Assembly: GCF_018861065.1 (NCBI RefSeq) | Contig: NZ_JAHKQO010000042.1 | Span: 1-51,386 of the forward strand | Length of the DNA: 51,386 bases | Origin: Paraglaciecola arctica | GTDB lineage: Bacteria; Pseudomonadota; Gammaproteobacteria; Enterobacterales; Alteromonadaceae | Reading direction: 5' to 3' | Shown here: positions 1-7,291 of the stretch, piece by piece | Numbering within the stretch: the first letter of the stretch is position 1 | Layout: the number at the start of each line of letters is the position of its first letter | Program-made: the position numbers and the translations under genes | Notes under the pieces: generated by a model | Databases searched by the model: none | Told to the model about the DNA's origin: nothing | The model's input: only the letters and a program-made list of their open reading frames with translations

Positions 1-19
1 AAATTTTTAAGGTACTTCC

Positions 20-859
20 TTAATCTTGAGCACCGTCTTGGATCATATGTATATCCCGTTGTGGGAATGGAATAGTTAAACCTGCTTCTTCCACAGCTGC
101 CTTAAGGGCTGGACGAATATCAAAATACAAATCCCAATAGTCATCGGTTTTGGCGAAAGCCCTGACTAAAAAGTCAACTGAGCTAGAGCCTAAATCAACC
201 ACAGCCACTACATTGCCTTCATCTTGCAGCACTCTTGGGTCTTGTTTTAATACCGCTTCCATGGCCGCTTTACCTTTTGCAATGTCGTCTGAGTAGGAAA
301 TACCTATGGATATCTCTACCGCTCTAACATCACTGGCAGTGTAATTAATAATATTACCGTTTGCTAATGGGCCGTTAGGCACAATAATGATACGTTTGTC
401 GAAAGTCATAAAAGTTGTGACAAAAATGCCAATATCGGTCACTACACCTTCTAATCCTTGAGCCCCAACATAATCGCCAACTTTAAATGGGCGAAATATA
501 AGTACCATCACTCCGCCTGCAAAGTTAGATAAACTGCCTTGAAGTGCCAAGCCAACAGCTAAACCGGCCGCACCCAAAATAGCGATAAATGAGGTCGTTT
601 CGATGCCGATCATCGAAGCAACGCTAATCACTAACAGTACTTTTAGAATGACTTCAAAAATGTTGGTTAAAAATTTTGCTAAGGTTTCGTCCGGCAAGCC
701 TTTAATTGAATAACGTCTAACGACATCACTAAGTTTGCCTATAATCCACAGCCCTACGACTAATACAATTAACGCGAGAATAAATTGACTGCCGTATTCT
801 GTCGCTAAGGTGATAGCTTTGTCGTAGAAGGTTTGTAATTGTGTTTCAACTGAATCCAT
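20..859 (-). CDS. mscS: MscS-family small-conductance mechanosensitive channel
   Basis: A 279-residue inner-membrane channel that would open on membrane tension and release solutes during osmotic downshock. Three hydrophobic segments occupy roughly residues 22-42, 60-85 and 88-125. The last is the glycine/alanine-rich pore helix of MscS (AAGLAVGLALQGSLSNFAGG) and runs into the family signature FRPFKVGDYV. The soluble beta domain with PNG (VPNGPLANG) and an alpha/beta C-terminal domain follow, and the length is close to E. coli MscS (286). It is transcribed leftward, and the next gene to the right on the same strand is separated from it by a strong terminator, so it looks monocistronic. Identification is by family motif; confidence is high. 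Confidence 0.93.
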   Translation of the reverse strand: MDSVETQLQTFYDKAITLATEYGSQFILALIVLVVGLWIIGKLSDVVRRYSIKGLPDETLAKFLTNIFEVILKVLLVISVASMIGIETTSFIAILGAAGLAVGLALQGSLSNFAGGVMVLIFRPFKVGDYVGAQGLEGVVTDIGIFVTTFMTFDKRIIIVPNGPLANGNIINYTASDVRAVEISIGISYSDDIAKGKAAMEAVLKQDPRVLQDEGNVVAVVDLGSSSVDFLVRAFAKTDDYWDLYFDIRPALKAAVEEAGLTIPFPQRDIHMIQDGAQD

Positions 860-970
860 TTTGCTTCCTTATAGTGAAATAATAATTCCTTGCTACTATG
901 GGTGGAATATGAAGATACAGCAAATGTTTTTTGAGGTTTAATTTTCAAAAGCGGGGCATTTTGTAGAAAA

Positions 971-1002
971 ATTCCGTCTAATTATCAAGTTATTAGACGG
1001 AA
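971..1002 (-). terminator. Intrinsic terminator of the DUF2780 gene
   Basis: A perfect 11-bp stem (972-982 with 992-1002) around a 9-nt loop. On the minus strand it is followed by a run of T residues. It lies 25 bp beyond the stop codon of the gene at 1027-1572 and separates it from mscS. Confidence 0.8.
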
Positions 1003-1026
1003 AGTGAGGAACCTAAGACTTTCGTA

Positions 1027-1572
1027 TTAGATGGCTAGTTTACTTAGGCCTTGCATCAATTGATCTTTGATTTTTTTGCCTTCGTCTGTATCTAAATATG
1101 CTTTAGCACTGGCGATGACTTGGGTAATCATTTCAGGGCTTAGGCCTAAGGCTTCAAATTGCTTTTTAAGTTCGTTCATGGCTTTTAGGGATTCATTATA
1201 ATTAGCCGCTTTGTCCATCAATCCATTTAGGCCACCTTCTGAAGTGACTTCGCTAATACTAGGTACTGCATCCATCAACGAATCCAGACCAGGAAGTGAT
1301 TCACTCAAACTGCTAAATTGCTCAGATGATATATTGTCTTTAGCATAATTAAAAATTGACGCTAAGCTGCCTTCTGCTTGAGATTCATCTATTCCAACAG
1401 ATTCGCTTACAGAACTAATCATATCCGCTACATTTGGCATAGATGCTGATTCAGCTTCCATTCCCAACATGCTTTTAATTGAGTCTAACCAGCCTTCGGC
1501 ATGACTTTGAGGTGAAAAGGCAAGGGCGGATACAACGATTAATAAATAAGATATTTTCATAAATAATTTCAA
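1027..1572 (-). CDS. Exported DUF2780 (VcgC/VcgE-like) protein
   Basis: A 181-residue protein of unknown function with an N-terminal signal peptide (hydrophobic core around residues 8-20, likely cut after SHA at about residue 25). The mature part is rich in Ser, Met and Leu. Its spacing and sequence (GLxSLMDAVPSI, LGLSPEMITQVIASAKAYLDTDEG) match the DUF2780 family seen in Vibrio and alteromonads. The ending, with a Gln/Leu-rich helix after LDTDEGKKIKDQLMQGL, is typical of that family. It is probably periplasmic. A second Met at residue 5 could also be the start. No partner gene is evident; a terminator lies directly downstream. Family assignment is from memory of the pattern; function is not known. 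Confidence 0.75.
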   Translation of the reverse strand: MKLFMKISYLLIVVSALAFSPQSHAEGWLDSIKSMLGMEAESASMPNVADMISSVSESVGIDESQAEGSLASIFNYAKDNISSEQFSSLSESLPGLDSLMDAVPSISEVTSEGGLNGLMDKAANYNESLKAMNELKKQFEALGLSPEMITQVIASAKAYLDTDEGKKIKDQLMQGLSKLAI

Positions 1573-1614
1573 CTTGGTTGGTGAGTAACAAGCTCAATAA
1601 TAAACTCTTTTAAA

Positions 1615-2055
1615 TCATCCACCAAGGATTTTGATGGGATCTCCCACTTTGATTCGGCCATCAGCAATCACTTTACAACAAACACCACCACGCCAATCGG
1701 GGGTGAGAGCTTGTGTTAACCCTTGATGCTGAGCGTCCATTCTGGGGCAGGGATCGGTCTCGCGAGTGATTAATAATAGCAATGGTCCAATTTTAATTTG
1801 TTGCCCTACCATGTTGGAGTTAAAGCTCACTCCTTTTACCAATAAGTTAGCCCGCCGAGTGGTCCATGGAAGTTCGCTACCCAATTCATTGCAAGCAAGT
1901 TGCCATTGTTCAAAACTAAGCACTGTTACCTGACGTTTGCCTGGTTTACCTCTAAAATCACCCTCCAATCCCGCAACCTTGCTTACCATCAATTCAAACT
2001 TGGTTTGCATCGGGGCTCTTGATTTCGGGCGAACGGCTATATCCAGTAACTGCAT
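1615..2055 (-). CDS. MOSC-domain protein
   Basis: A 146-residue single-domain MOSC protein. MOSC domains are the C-terminal module of molybdenum-cofactor sulfurases, and stand-alone versions are thought to bind sulfur-carrying Mo-cofactor or related small molecules. Visible support: the RPKSRAPM start, the EGDFRGKPGKRQVTVLSFEQW block, and the conserved Cys of the DPCPRMD segment near residue 100, followed by GGVCCKVIADGRIKVGDPI at the C terminus. It sits 12 bp downstream of the MATE gene and close to moeA, all on the minus strand. That is compatible with a Mo-cofactor connection, and the nearby nasA product needs this cofactor. The substrate cannot be told from sequence. Confidence 0.85.
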   Translation of the reverse strand: MQLLDIAVRPKSRAPMQTKFELMVSKVAGLEGDFRGKPGKRQVTVLSFEQWQLACNELGSELPWTTRRANLLVKGVSFNSNMVGQQIKIGPLLLLITRETDPCPRMDAQHQGLTQALTPDWRGGVCCKVIADGRIKVGDPIKILGG

Positions 2056-2067
2056 GTGAGCTCCCTT

Positions 2068-3429
2068 TTAGATGGCAATAGAATCAAGTTGAGCGGTTTT
2101 ATTTTGGATGTATTTGAGCCTTAATCCTAAGGTGACAGCAGCGGTACTTAACCCACAAATAAATCCTACCCAAAAACCTGCGGCTGCCATTTGCGGCACT
2201 ATCCAATCTGTCAGACCTAAAATACAACCAATAGTCATTCCTACCACCCAATAGGAAACAAAACTCAAATAGAACATCGCTGTCGTATCTTTGTACCCAC
2301 GCAGAGCCGTGCCCGAAATGACTTGCACTGCGTCCGAAAATTGAAACATCGCGGCCAATAATAATAGACCTGAAGCCAACTCAATGACTGGCGGATCAAT
2401 GCTGTATAACCTGGCAATAAATTCACGGCCTAAAACAGATAAAGTAGCGGTGCACGCTGCGATACTGATACCCAAAACAAATGCACATTTTGTGGCTATT
2501 TTGGCCTGTTGAGGATTTTGTTCCCCAAGTAAATGCCCGATACGAATGCTGGTCGCCATTCCGATACTCAGGGGGATCATAAACATTAATGCTGAAAAGT
2601 TGAGTGCAACTTGGTGTGATGCCACAACTATTGAGCCAAATGGCGCCAATAAAATTGCGACAGCTGCAAACAATGTCACCTCAAATAAGATCGTCATAGC
2701 GATAGGTAAGCCTAATTTGAGGCATTCCAGCATATCTTTAAAATGCGGGCCATATAATTGCTTATACAAATCGTACTTAGCCAACTTTTGTGATTTGAGT
2801 GTGTATAACCAAGTTGCAATAAACATCGCAACAAATACTAATGCCGTAGCTACACCACACCCAGCTCCTCCCATTTCAGGTAAGCCAAACTTTCCGTAAA
2901 TAAGCACATAGTTAGCAGGAATATTGACCAATAAACCAATACCCATAATTAACATACTAGGTTTGGTAATGGATAAGCCTTCACAGTAATTTCTGAGTAC
3001 TTGATATAGAGCGAAAGCTGGCATCGAATACAAAATATAATGAATGTAATCGATTGTGATACGTCTTAGGTCCTCTTCCATTTGGATGTATTGCATTAAA
3101 GGTTCAAATACAAAACCAAACAATACGGCAAGCAATGAAAAAATTAATGCCAGCCACACCATTTGCTGCGTGTAATTAGCGACTCTATCAATCTGTTTGG
3201 CGCCGTTAAAACGCGAAATGATTGCTGGCAATGCTAGTGTGATCCCTTGAATAAATACAATGATGGGTAACGTAAATCCAAAACCTATGGCTACAGCCGC
3301 CATGTCGGTTGCAGAATAGCGACCCGCCATAATGGTATCCGACACCCCCATTAAGGTTTGCGTAATTTGTGCAACCAGTAATGGCCACGCTAAATGACAA
3401 ATTGTTTTTAATTCTTTTTTAAATGCCAC
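2068..3429 (-). CDS. MATE family multidrug/Na+ antiporter (NorM-like)
   Basis: A 453-residue integral inner-membrane protein with about twelve hydrophobic segments in two homologous halves, the arrangement and length of the MATE (MatE x2) family. The N-terminal part carries the NorM-like pattern AWPLLVAQITQTLMGVSDT followed by MAGRYSATDMAAVAIG. The second half starts near residue 235 with LKLGLPIAMTILFEVTLF and continues with ASHQVALNFSALMFMIPLSIGMATSIRIGHLLGE, which is diagnostic. It likely exports cationic compounds using Na+ or H+. It is 12 bp from the MOSC gene and 65 bp from moeA, possibly co-transcribed. Substrates are unknown. Confidence 0.92.
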   Translation of the reverse strand: MAFKKELKTICHLAWPLLVAQITQTLMGVSDTIMAGRYSATDMAAVAIGFGFTLPIIVFIQGITLALPAIISRFNGAKQIDRVANYTQQMVWLALIFSLLAVLFGFVFEPLMQYIQMEEDLRRITIDYIHYILYSMPAFALYQVLRNYCEGLSITKPSMLIMGIGLLVNIPANYVLIYGKFGLPEMGGAGCGVATALVFVAMFIATWLYTLKSQKLAKYDLYKQLYGPHFKDMLECLKLGLPIAMTILFEVTLFAAVAILLAPFGSIVVASHQVALNFSALMFMIPLSIGMATSIRIGHLLGEQNPQQAKIATKCAFVLGISIAACTATLSVLGREFIARLYSIDPPVIELASGLLLLAAMFQFSDAVQVISGTALRGYKDTTAMFYLSFVSYWVVGMTIGCILGLTDWIVPQMAAAGFWVGFICGLSTAAVTLGLRLKYIQNKTAQLDSIAI

Positions 3430-3494
3430 AAATCCTGCTTCTTATTTTGTTGGTTAAATTGAAATTACACTAAGGTAATTGGCTTACACTTAGC

Positions 3495-4730
3495 TTAAAA
3501 CGGTTGGATATTCACGCTTTGACCCAATTGAATGTCACCTGATTCGCGTTCTAAAATCATATAACAATTAGCGTTTGCGATAGAGCTCATAATCCCCGAA
3601 CCTTGTTTGCCATTAGGTTTTACCCATAATTGGGCATTTTCATCGCGATAAAATATACCTCGTTGGAAATCCGCTCGCCCTGGTCGTTTACGGATCAAGC
3701 AGGCGGCTTTCGCTACAAAGTGTGGAGTGGATGTGCTGTTTTGACCGCTTAACTTTTGCAAAACTGGGGTAACCAATTGTTGAAAGGTTACAAATGATGA
3801 AACCGGATTACCGGGTAACCCGCAAAACCAAGCATTGCTGAGTTTTCCAAAAGCAAAAGGTTTACCTGGCTTAATGGCCACTTTCCAAAAATTAATAGAG
3901 CCTAACTGCGATAAAACCTCTTTGACAAAGTCAGCTTCGCCCACTGAAACGCCACCACAGGAAATCACCAAATCACAGTTTTGATCAGCTTGTTTAAATG
4001 CTGCCAGTAAACTGGTCTTGTCATCTTTAACTATACCTAAGTCGATAACGTCAACCGGAAAGTCGGCTAATAATGCAAGTAGTGCAAAGCGATTACTTTC
4101 ATAAATTGCACCTTGAGATAACTTTTCTCCTGGGGCAGTCAGTTCATCTCCGGTGGCAATTAGGGCAACTCTCAACTTACGTGTAACCGTAATTTGAGCA
4201 ACACCTACGGAGGCAATCAAAGCTAAATGTGCCGCTTTCAGTTGAGTGCCTTTCTCTACCACTATCTGTGATCGCTGAATATCTTCACCGGCTTGGCGAA
4301 TACTATTCCCTTTTTGCACAAGCTCTTTAAATTCAATAGTGTCGCCATTAGTTGCCGTGTTTTCTTGCATCACCACCGCATCTGCACCATTAGGAATGAC
4401 TGCGCCAGTCATGATCCTGACACATTGTCCAGGCAAGAGAGTGTTAGGGTAGGGTTGTCCTGCCAACGCTGTTCCAGCCATTAGTAGTGTATTGCTCTGC
4501 TTTAAATCTCGGTGATTTAATGCATAGCCATCCATTGCTGAATTATCTGCTGGTGGCACATCTACAGGTGAGATGACATCGTCCACTAATACTCTACCGA
4601 GCCCTTCTATAAGCGGCAGGTTTTGTTGATCTTTCACTTTAATGATTTGCGCCAACATTTTTTCTATAGCGTCTTTTATCCCAAGTAAAGCAGAACCATT
4701 GGGATTGGGCGTGTCACAACTTTGGATCAT
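3495..4730 (-). CDS. moeA: Molybdopterin molybdenumtransferase MoeA
   Basis: A 411-residue cytoplasmic enzyme that inserts molybdate into adenylated molybdopterin in the last step of Mo-cofactor synthesis. Domain order is that of MoeA. The N-terminal substrate region carries VDVPPADNSAMDGYA. The MoCF-binding domain (about residues 180-320) carries IATGDELTAPGEKLSQG, CGGVSVGEADFV, and KPGKPFAFG with FCGLPGNPVSSFVTF. A C-terminal beta domain follows. The length equals the usual E. coli size (411). It has no adjacent moa/mob genes in this window. Its product would serve the cytoplasmic nitrate reductase encoded about 6 kb away. Confidence 0.95.
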   Translation of the reverse strand: MIQSCDTPNPNGSALLGIKDAIEKMLAQIIKVKDQQNLPLIEGLGRVLVDDVISPVDVPPADNSAMDGYALNHRDLKQSNTLLMAGTALAGQPYPNTLLPGQCVRIMTGAVIPNGADAVVMQENTATNGDTIEFKELVQKGNSIRQAGEDIQRSQIVVEKGTQLKAAHLALIASVGVAQITVTRKLRVALIATGDELTAPGEKLSQGAIYESNRFALLALLADFPVDVIDLGIVKDDKTSLLAAFKQADQNCDLVISCGGVSVGEADFVKEVLSQLGSINFWKVAIKPGKPFAFGKLSNAWFCGLPGNPVSSFVTFQQLVTPVLQKLSGQNSTSTPHFVAKAACLIRKRPGRADFQRGIFYRDENAQLWVKPNGKQGSGIMSSIANANCYMILERESGDIQLGQSVNIQPF

Positions 4731-4887
4731 TGACTTTTATACTACCTTATTAAAATGGGGATAATTCACAGGCGAATAAGCAAGACGTACTATCGCAAAA
4801 ATTAACGTAAACCGATACCAATAGCCGTAGAGTTTTAGCTGTTTTTATCAAATATTAAGTTGTTAACTTGAGCGCCTGTATATTTAA

Positions 4888-5961
4888 TTAGTCACTGCCA
4901 TTTACAAATCTACCTCTACCAGATTCTTTCGCTTTATATAAGGCTTTATCAGCCTTTTCTAGGATTTGTTTGGTCGTATGGTAGCGACTCGCCACTGAGC
5001 AATAAAAACCTATAGAACAACACACAAATGCCGCACCATTTCCAGCGTCGTGAGTTATTTGCAGTTGCTGCCATTTTTCGATGACTTGTTGTGCCAAGGT
5101 TTCACATTGTTGCGGGGAATTGTGTATACAGGCGACAACAAATTCTTCACCTCCGTAACGCGCAACTAAATCGAATTCTCGAGAAAAAACTTCATTTAAT
5201 ATTTGCGCTTGTAACTTTATGACTTTATCACCCTGCAAATGACCATAGGCATCGTTGTAGTCTTTGAAATTGTCCAAATCGAACATAAAAGTGACGATCT
5301 GAGTGTTGGTTCGTTTAGCAAAGCCCAACATGTCGTAAAATTTGGTTTCAAATGTGCCGCGATTGTAAATACCGGTAAGTTGATCAATTTCACTTAGAAT
5401 AACGAGCTTACTATTAGCCACTTCGAGTTTTTTAAAGGTTTGTTCTATTCGGTTGACTCCTATTAAGACCGCCGCAAGGCCGAATAATACAAACCCCAGC
5501 TTTACACTGGTTAACTCCCCATAAACTGGGTAAATGGTTACCATTAAAGTAAAACCGATCAAACTGAAACCTACATAAATAAGTGCGTATTTAAAACTCA
5601 AACGTAAAATAAAGGTGGCAAATAACGCATATAATAAGATCCCTTCATAAGGGAACGAAAATTCAGCTATCAGCCAACTTTGTACTGTTACCCAATAGTT
5701 TGCGTAGGTAATACCAAGAACTGAAATCCACAGAACGTGATGATGTATTCGGTGGTAAAATGGAGTAAACGTTAAGGCAAGAAAAATCAGCATAATAGGT
5801 AATTGCATACCCAACCGCGAAATAAAATAAACTGGATGTAATACTTCTGGAAGGAGAGCTAAATCAGCCACCATAAAACTCATCATAAAAATGATGGCAA
5901 CAACAATTAGAAGTTGTAGATGTTTAAGCTCTAAATTTGACGAATTAGTGAGATTTTTCAT
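4888..5961 (-). CDS. Membrane-bound GGDEF diguanylate cyclase
   Basis: A 357-residue protein predicted to make cyclic di-GMP from two GTP. Residues 1-175 hold about six hydrophobic segments forming a membrane sensor region with no recognised ligand domain. A short helical linker (about 170-190) leads into a GGDEF domain ending near 355. The active loop is GGEEF at residues 270-274, an intact catalytic form. An inhibitory-site RxxD (REFD, residues 261-264) stands exactly five residues before it, so product inhibition is likely. The metal-binding FDLDNFKDYND and downstream SIGF elements are present. It is an isolated minus-strand gene between moeA and a TraB/GumN gene. The signal sensed is unknown. 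Confidence 0.92.
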   Translation of the reverse strand: MKNLTNSSNLELKHLQLLIVVAIIFMMSFMVADLALLPEVLHPVYFISRLGMQLPIMLIFLALTFTPFYHRIHHHVLWISVLGITYANYWVTVQSWLIAEFSFPYEGILLYALFATFILRLSFKYALIYVGFSLIGFTLMVTIYPVYGELTSVKLGFVLFGLAAVLIGVNRIEQTFKKLEVANSKLVILSEIDQLTGIYNRGTFETKFYDMLGFAKRTNTQIVTFMFDLDNFKDYNDAYGHLQGDKVIKLQAQILNEVFSREFDLVARYGGEEFVVACIHNSPQQCETLAQQVIEKWQQLQITHDAGNGAAFVCCSIGFYCSVASRYHTTKQILEKADKALYKAKESGRGRFVNGSD

Positions 5962-6007
5962 GTTCTTCCATCTCCCAGCGAAATAATTTTATAAAACCAA
6001 AATTTAA

Positions 6008-6037
6008 GCGATATTCAATTTTACCCGTGAATATCGC
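6008..6037 (-). terminator. Probable terminator of the TraB/GumN gene
   Basis: A perfect 10-bp stem (6008-6017 with 6028-6037) and a 10-nt loop, 8 bp past the stop codon of the gene at 6045-6905. On the minus strand an imperfect T-rich tract (TTAAATTTTGG) follows, so termination may be moderate. Confidence 0.55.
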
Positions 6038-6044
6038 GCTAGTT

Positions 6045-6905
6045 TTATAATTTTTCGATTTTGTAACCTTTAGCCTCGAGTTTTGTTAAGACACTATCGG
6101 GTCCAGAAAGATGCAATGCGCCAACTAAAATGAATTCAACCGCTTGGTCATTCAGCATGTCGACTATTTTTGGCATCCAGTTGTTATTACGTGTGACTAA
6201 TAAGTCCCGATAGATTTCTGGGTAATCTGTTTTAAATGGAGTAATGCCTACCTCAGCCATGCCTTGCATGTCCCCTGATAACCAAGTCGAATGTAACTTA
6301 CCTAATAATTCAGGCATTTTTTTAATATCTTGCAGAGCGTATTCGACCATTACGTTAGGGTCTTCACCTCCTAAATTTGCCATAAAAGCAAGTTGTTCAT
6401 CTGGGGTTTCCAACCAGCTCTGTTGTTTGTTTTGGCGCTTTGATTTATTGGAATAAAACAAATCCACGCCTTCGCTGGTGTAACCCATAGATTGTAATTC
6501 AATAATACTTAAGGAAATTGCCAGAAAATTAGGCTTATGGGACGCAAACGCCGATATAGGCAGGTTTCGAGAGGATAAATGTACCGCGAGTGCTTTGTAA
6601 GTCTCAGGATTTAATACCTTGTTAATGGTCGTACCGTCGCTATACATTAGTTTTTTCATCATTTTTTGAGCAAATTCTGGTGAGCGTACCTCTTGCTGGT
6701 CAGTTTCGAATATCACTTTATCTGATGAGTCAAATGCCACTTCATATTCTTTGGCTAACGGGTAATCCTTAGGCGTTAGAAAATGAATAGTGCCACCAAT
6801 GTAAAGGCTATGCTGTTCGTTTGAAACTTTCCAAACGGACGCCCCGTGAATACTTAGAGTAAAAAATAGAGTGGTACTTAATGTGAGTGCTTTTAATAAA
6901 GTCAT
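6045..6905 (-). CDS. TraB/GumN family exported protein
   Basis: A 286-residue protein with a signal peptide (MTLLKALTLSTTLFFTLSIHG). It then shows the TraB/GumN (PF01963) hallmarks: the N-terminal GGTIHFLTP strand with its conserved His, and the C-terminal GALHLSGPDSVLTKLEAKGY block. Members resemble erythromycin-esterase/Tiki-type metalloprotease folds and are often periplasmic; their reaction is mostly unproven. The reading frame is open for 17 more codons upstream (to 6956). I prefer the start at 6905 because it gives a clean signal peptide and has AAGGGA upstream, whereas the 6956 start has no ribosome site. The gene is divergent from the nitrate operon. Confidence 0.8.
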   Translation of the reverse strand: MTLLKALTLSTTLFFTLSIHGASVWKVSNEQHSLYIGGTIHFLTPKDYPLAKEYEVAFDSSDKVIFETDQQEVRSPEFAQKMMKKLMYSDGTTINKVLNPETYKALAVHLSSRNLPISAFASHKPNFLAISLSIIELQSMGYTSEGVDLFYSNKSKRQNKQQSWLETPDEQLAFMANLGGEDPNVMVEYALQDIKKMPELLGKLHSTWLSGDMQGMAEVGITPFKTDYPEIYRDLLVTRNNNWMPKIVDMLNDQAVEFILVGALHLSGPDSVLTKLEAKGYKIEKL

Positions 6906-7109
6906 TTTGTCACTATTTCCCTTGTTAAATTTTGCCAAATTGTTGTACAGAACCATTGTGGAGAATAGCCTTGCTTTATTAATGAACGCAATAGAATTAA
7001 GTTGTTTTTTGATGCCCTAAGTTGGTGCCACTGCATTGAATAAGAGCAATTCTGGCTCATTCGCCTAAATTTGAATTTTATAACTGATTGAATTATAAGT
7101 AATTAAAAG

Positions 7110-7126
7110 TTGGCACTATTTCTGTA
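7110..7126 (+). promoter_or_regulatory. Candidate sigma-54 promoter for the nitrate operon
   Basis: TTGGCAC at 7110-7116 matches the -24 element and CTGTA at 7122-7126 resembles the -12 element, with ten bases between the GG and the GT that replaces the usual GC. The start site would be near 7137, giving a leader of about 155 nt. Sigma-54/NtrC control is known for nas operons of enteric bacteria. One mismatch at the -12 GC keeps confidence moderate. Confidence 0.45.
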
Positions 7127-7190
7127 TAAAGTTTCCTATAAGAATGCGAACTAAGTAAACCTAGTGTTCGTGAAATTAATTTTTCATCTC

Positions 7191-7234
7191 GTGTGCAAAA
7201 CAGCATGCAAGGTGACATGGCAAAGAAGCCCACC
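7191..7234 (+). promoter_or_regulatory. ANTAR/NasT-type two-hairpin antiterminator in nirB leader
   Basis: Two consecutive hexaloop hairpins. The first pairs 7191-7196 with 7203-7208 and has loop AAAACA. The second pairs 7219-7221 with 7228-7230, extended by 7211-7214 with 7231-7234, and has loop AAAGAA. The loop A1 and G4 that ANTAR proteins recognise are both present in the second hairpin; the first has A1 but an A at position 4. The 3' arm of the second hairpin (7228-7234) is also the 5' arm of the following terminator, so the two structures exclude each other. Confidence 0.6.
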
Positions 7235-7265
7235 TATTCCTGTATTGGAATGGTGGGTTTTTTTT
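7229..7265 (+). terminator. Leader attenuator terminator before nirB
   Basis: The stem pairs 7229-7240 with 7247-7257 (11 bp, one bulged T at 7235) around a 6-nt loop and is followed by eight T residues. It ends only 26 bp before the nirB start codon, so it must be read through for the operon to be expressed. This placement is that of a regulated attenuator rather than an end-of-gene terminator. Confidence 0.8.
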
Positions 7266-7291
7266 GTGCTCAGAAAATGCAGAGGTGACAC

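Noticed and set aside
4855-4870. GTTAAC near 4860 as another regulon operator
   Set aside because: The flanks (TTGTTAACTT) do not fit TTGTNNACAA, and it lies past the end of an unrelated GGDEF gene.
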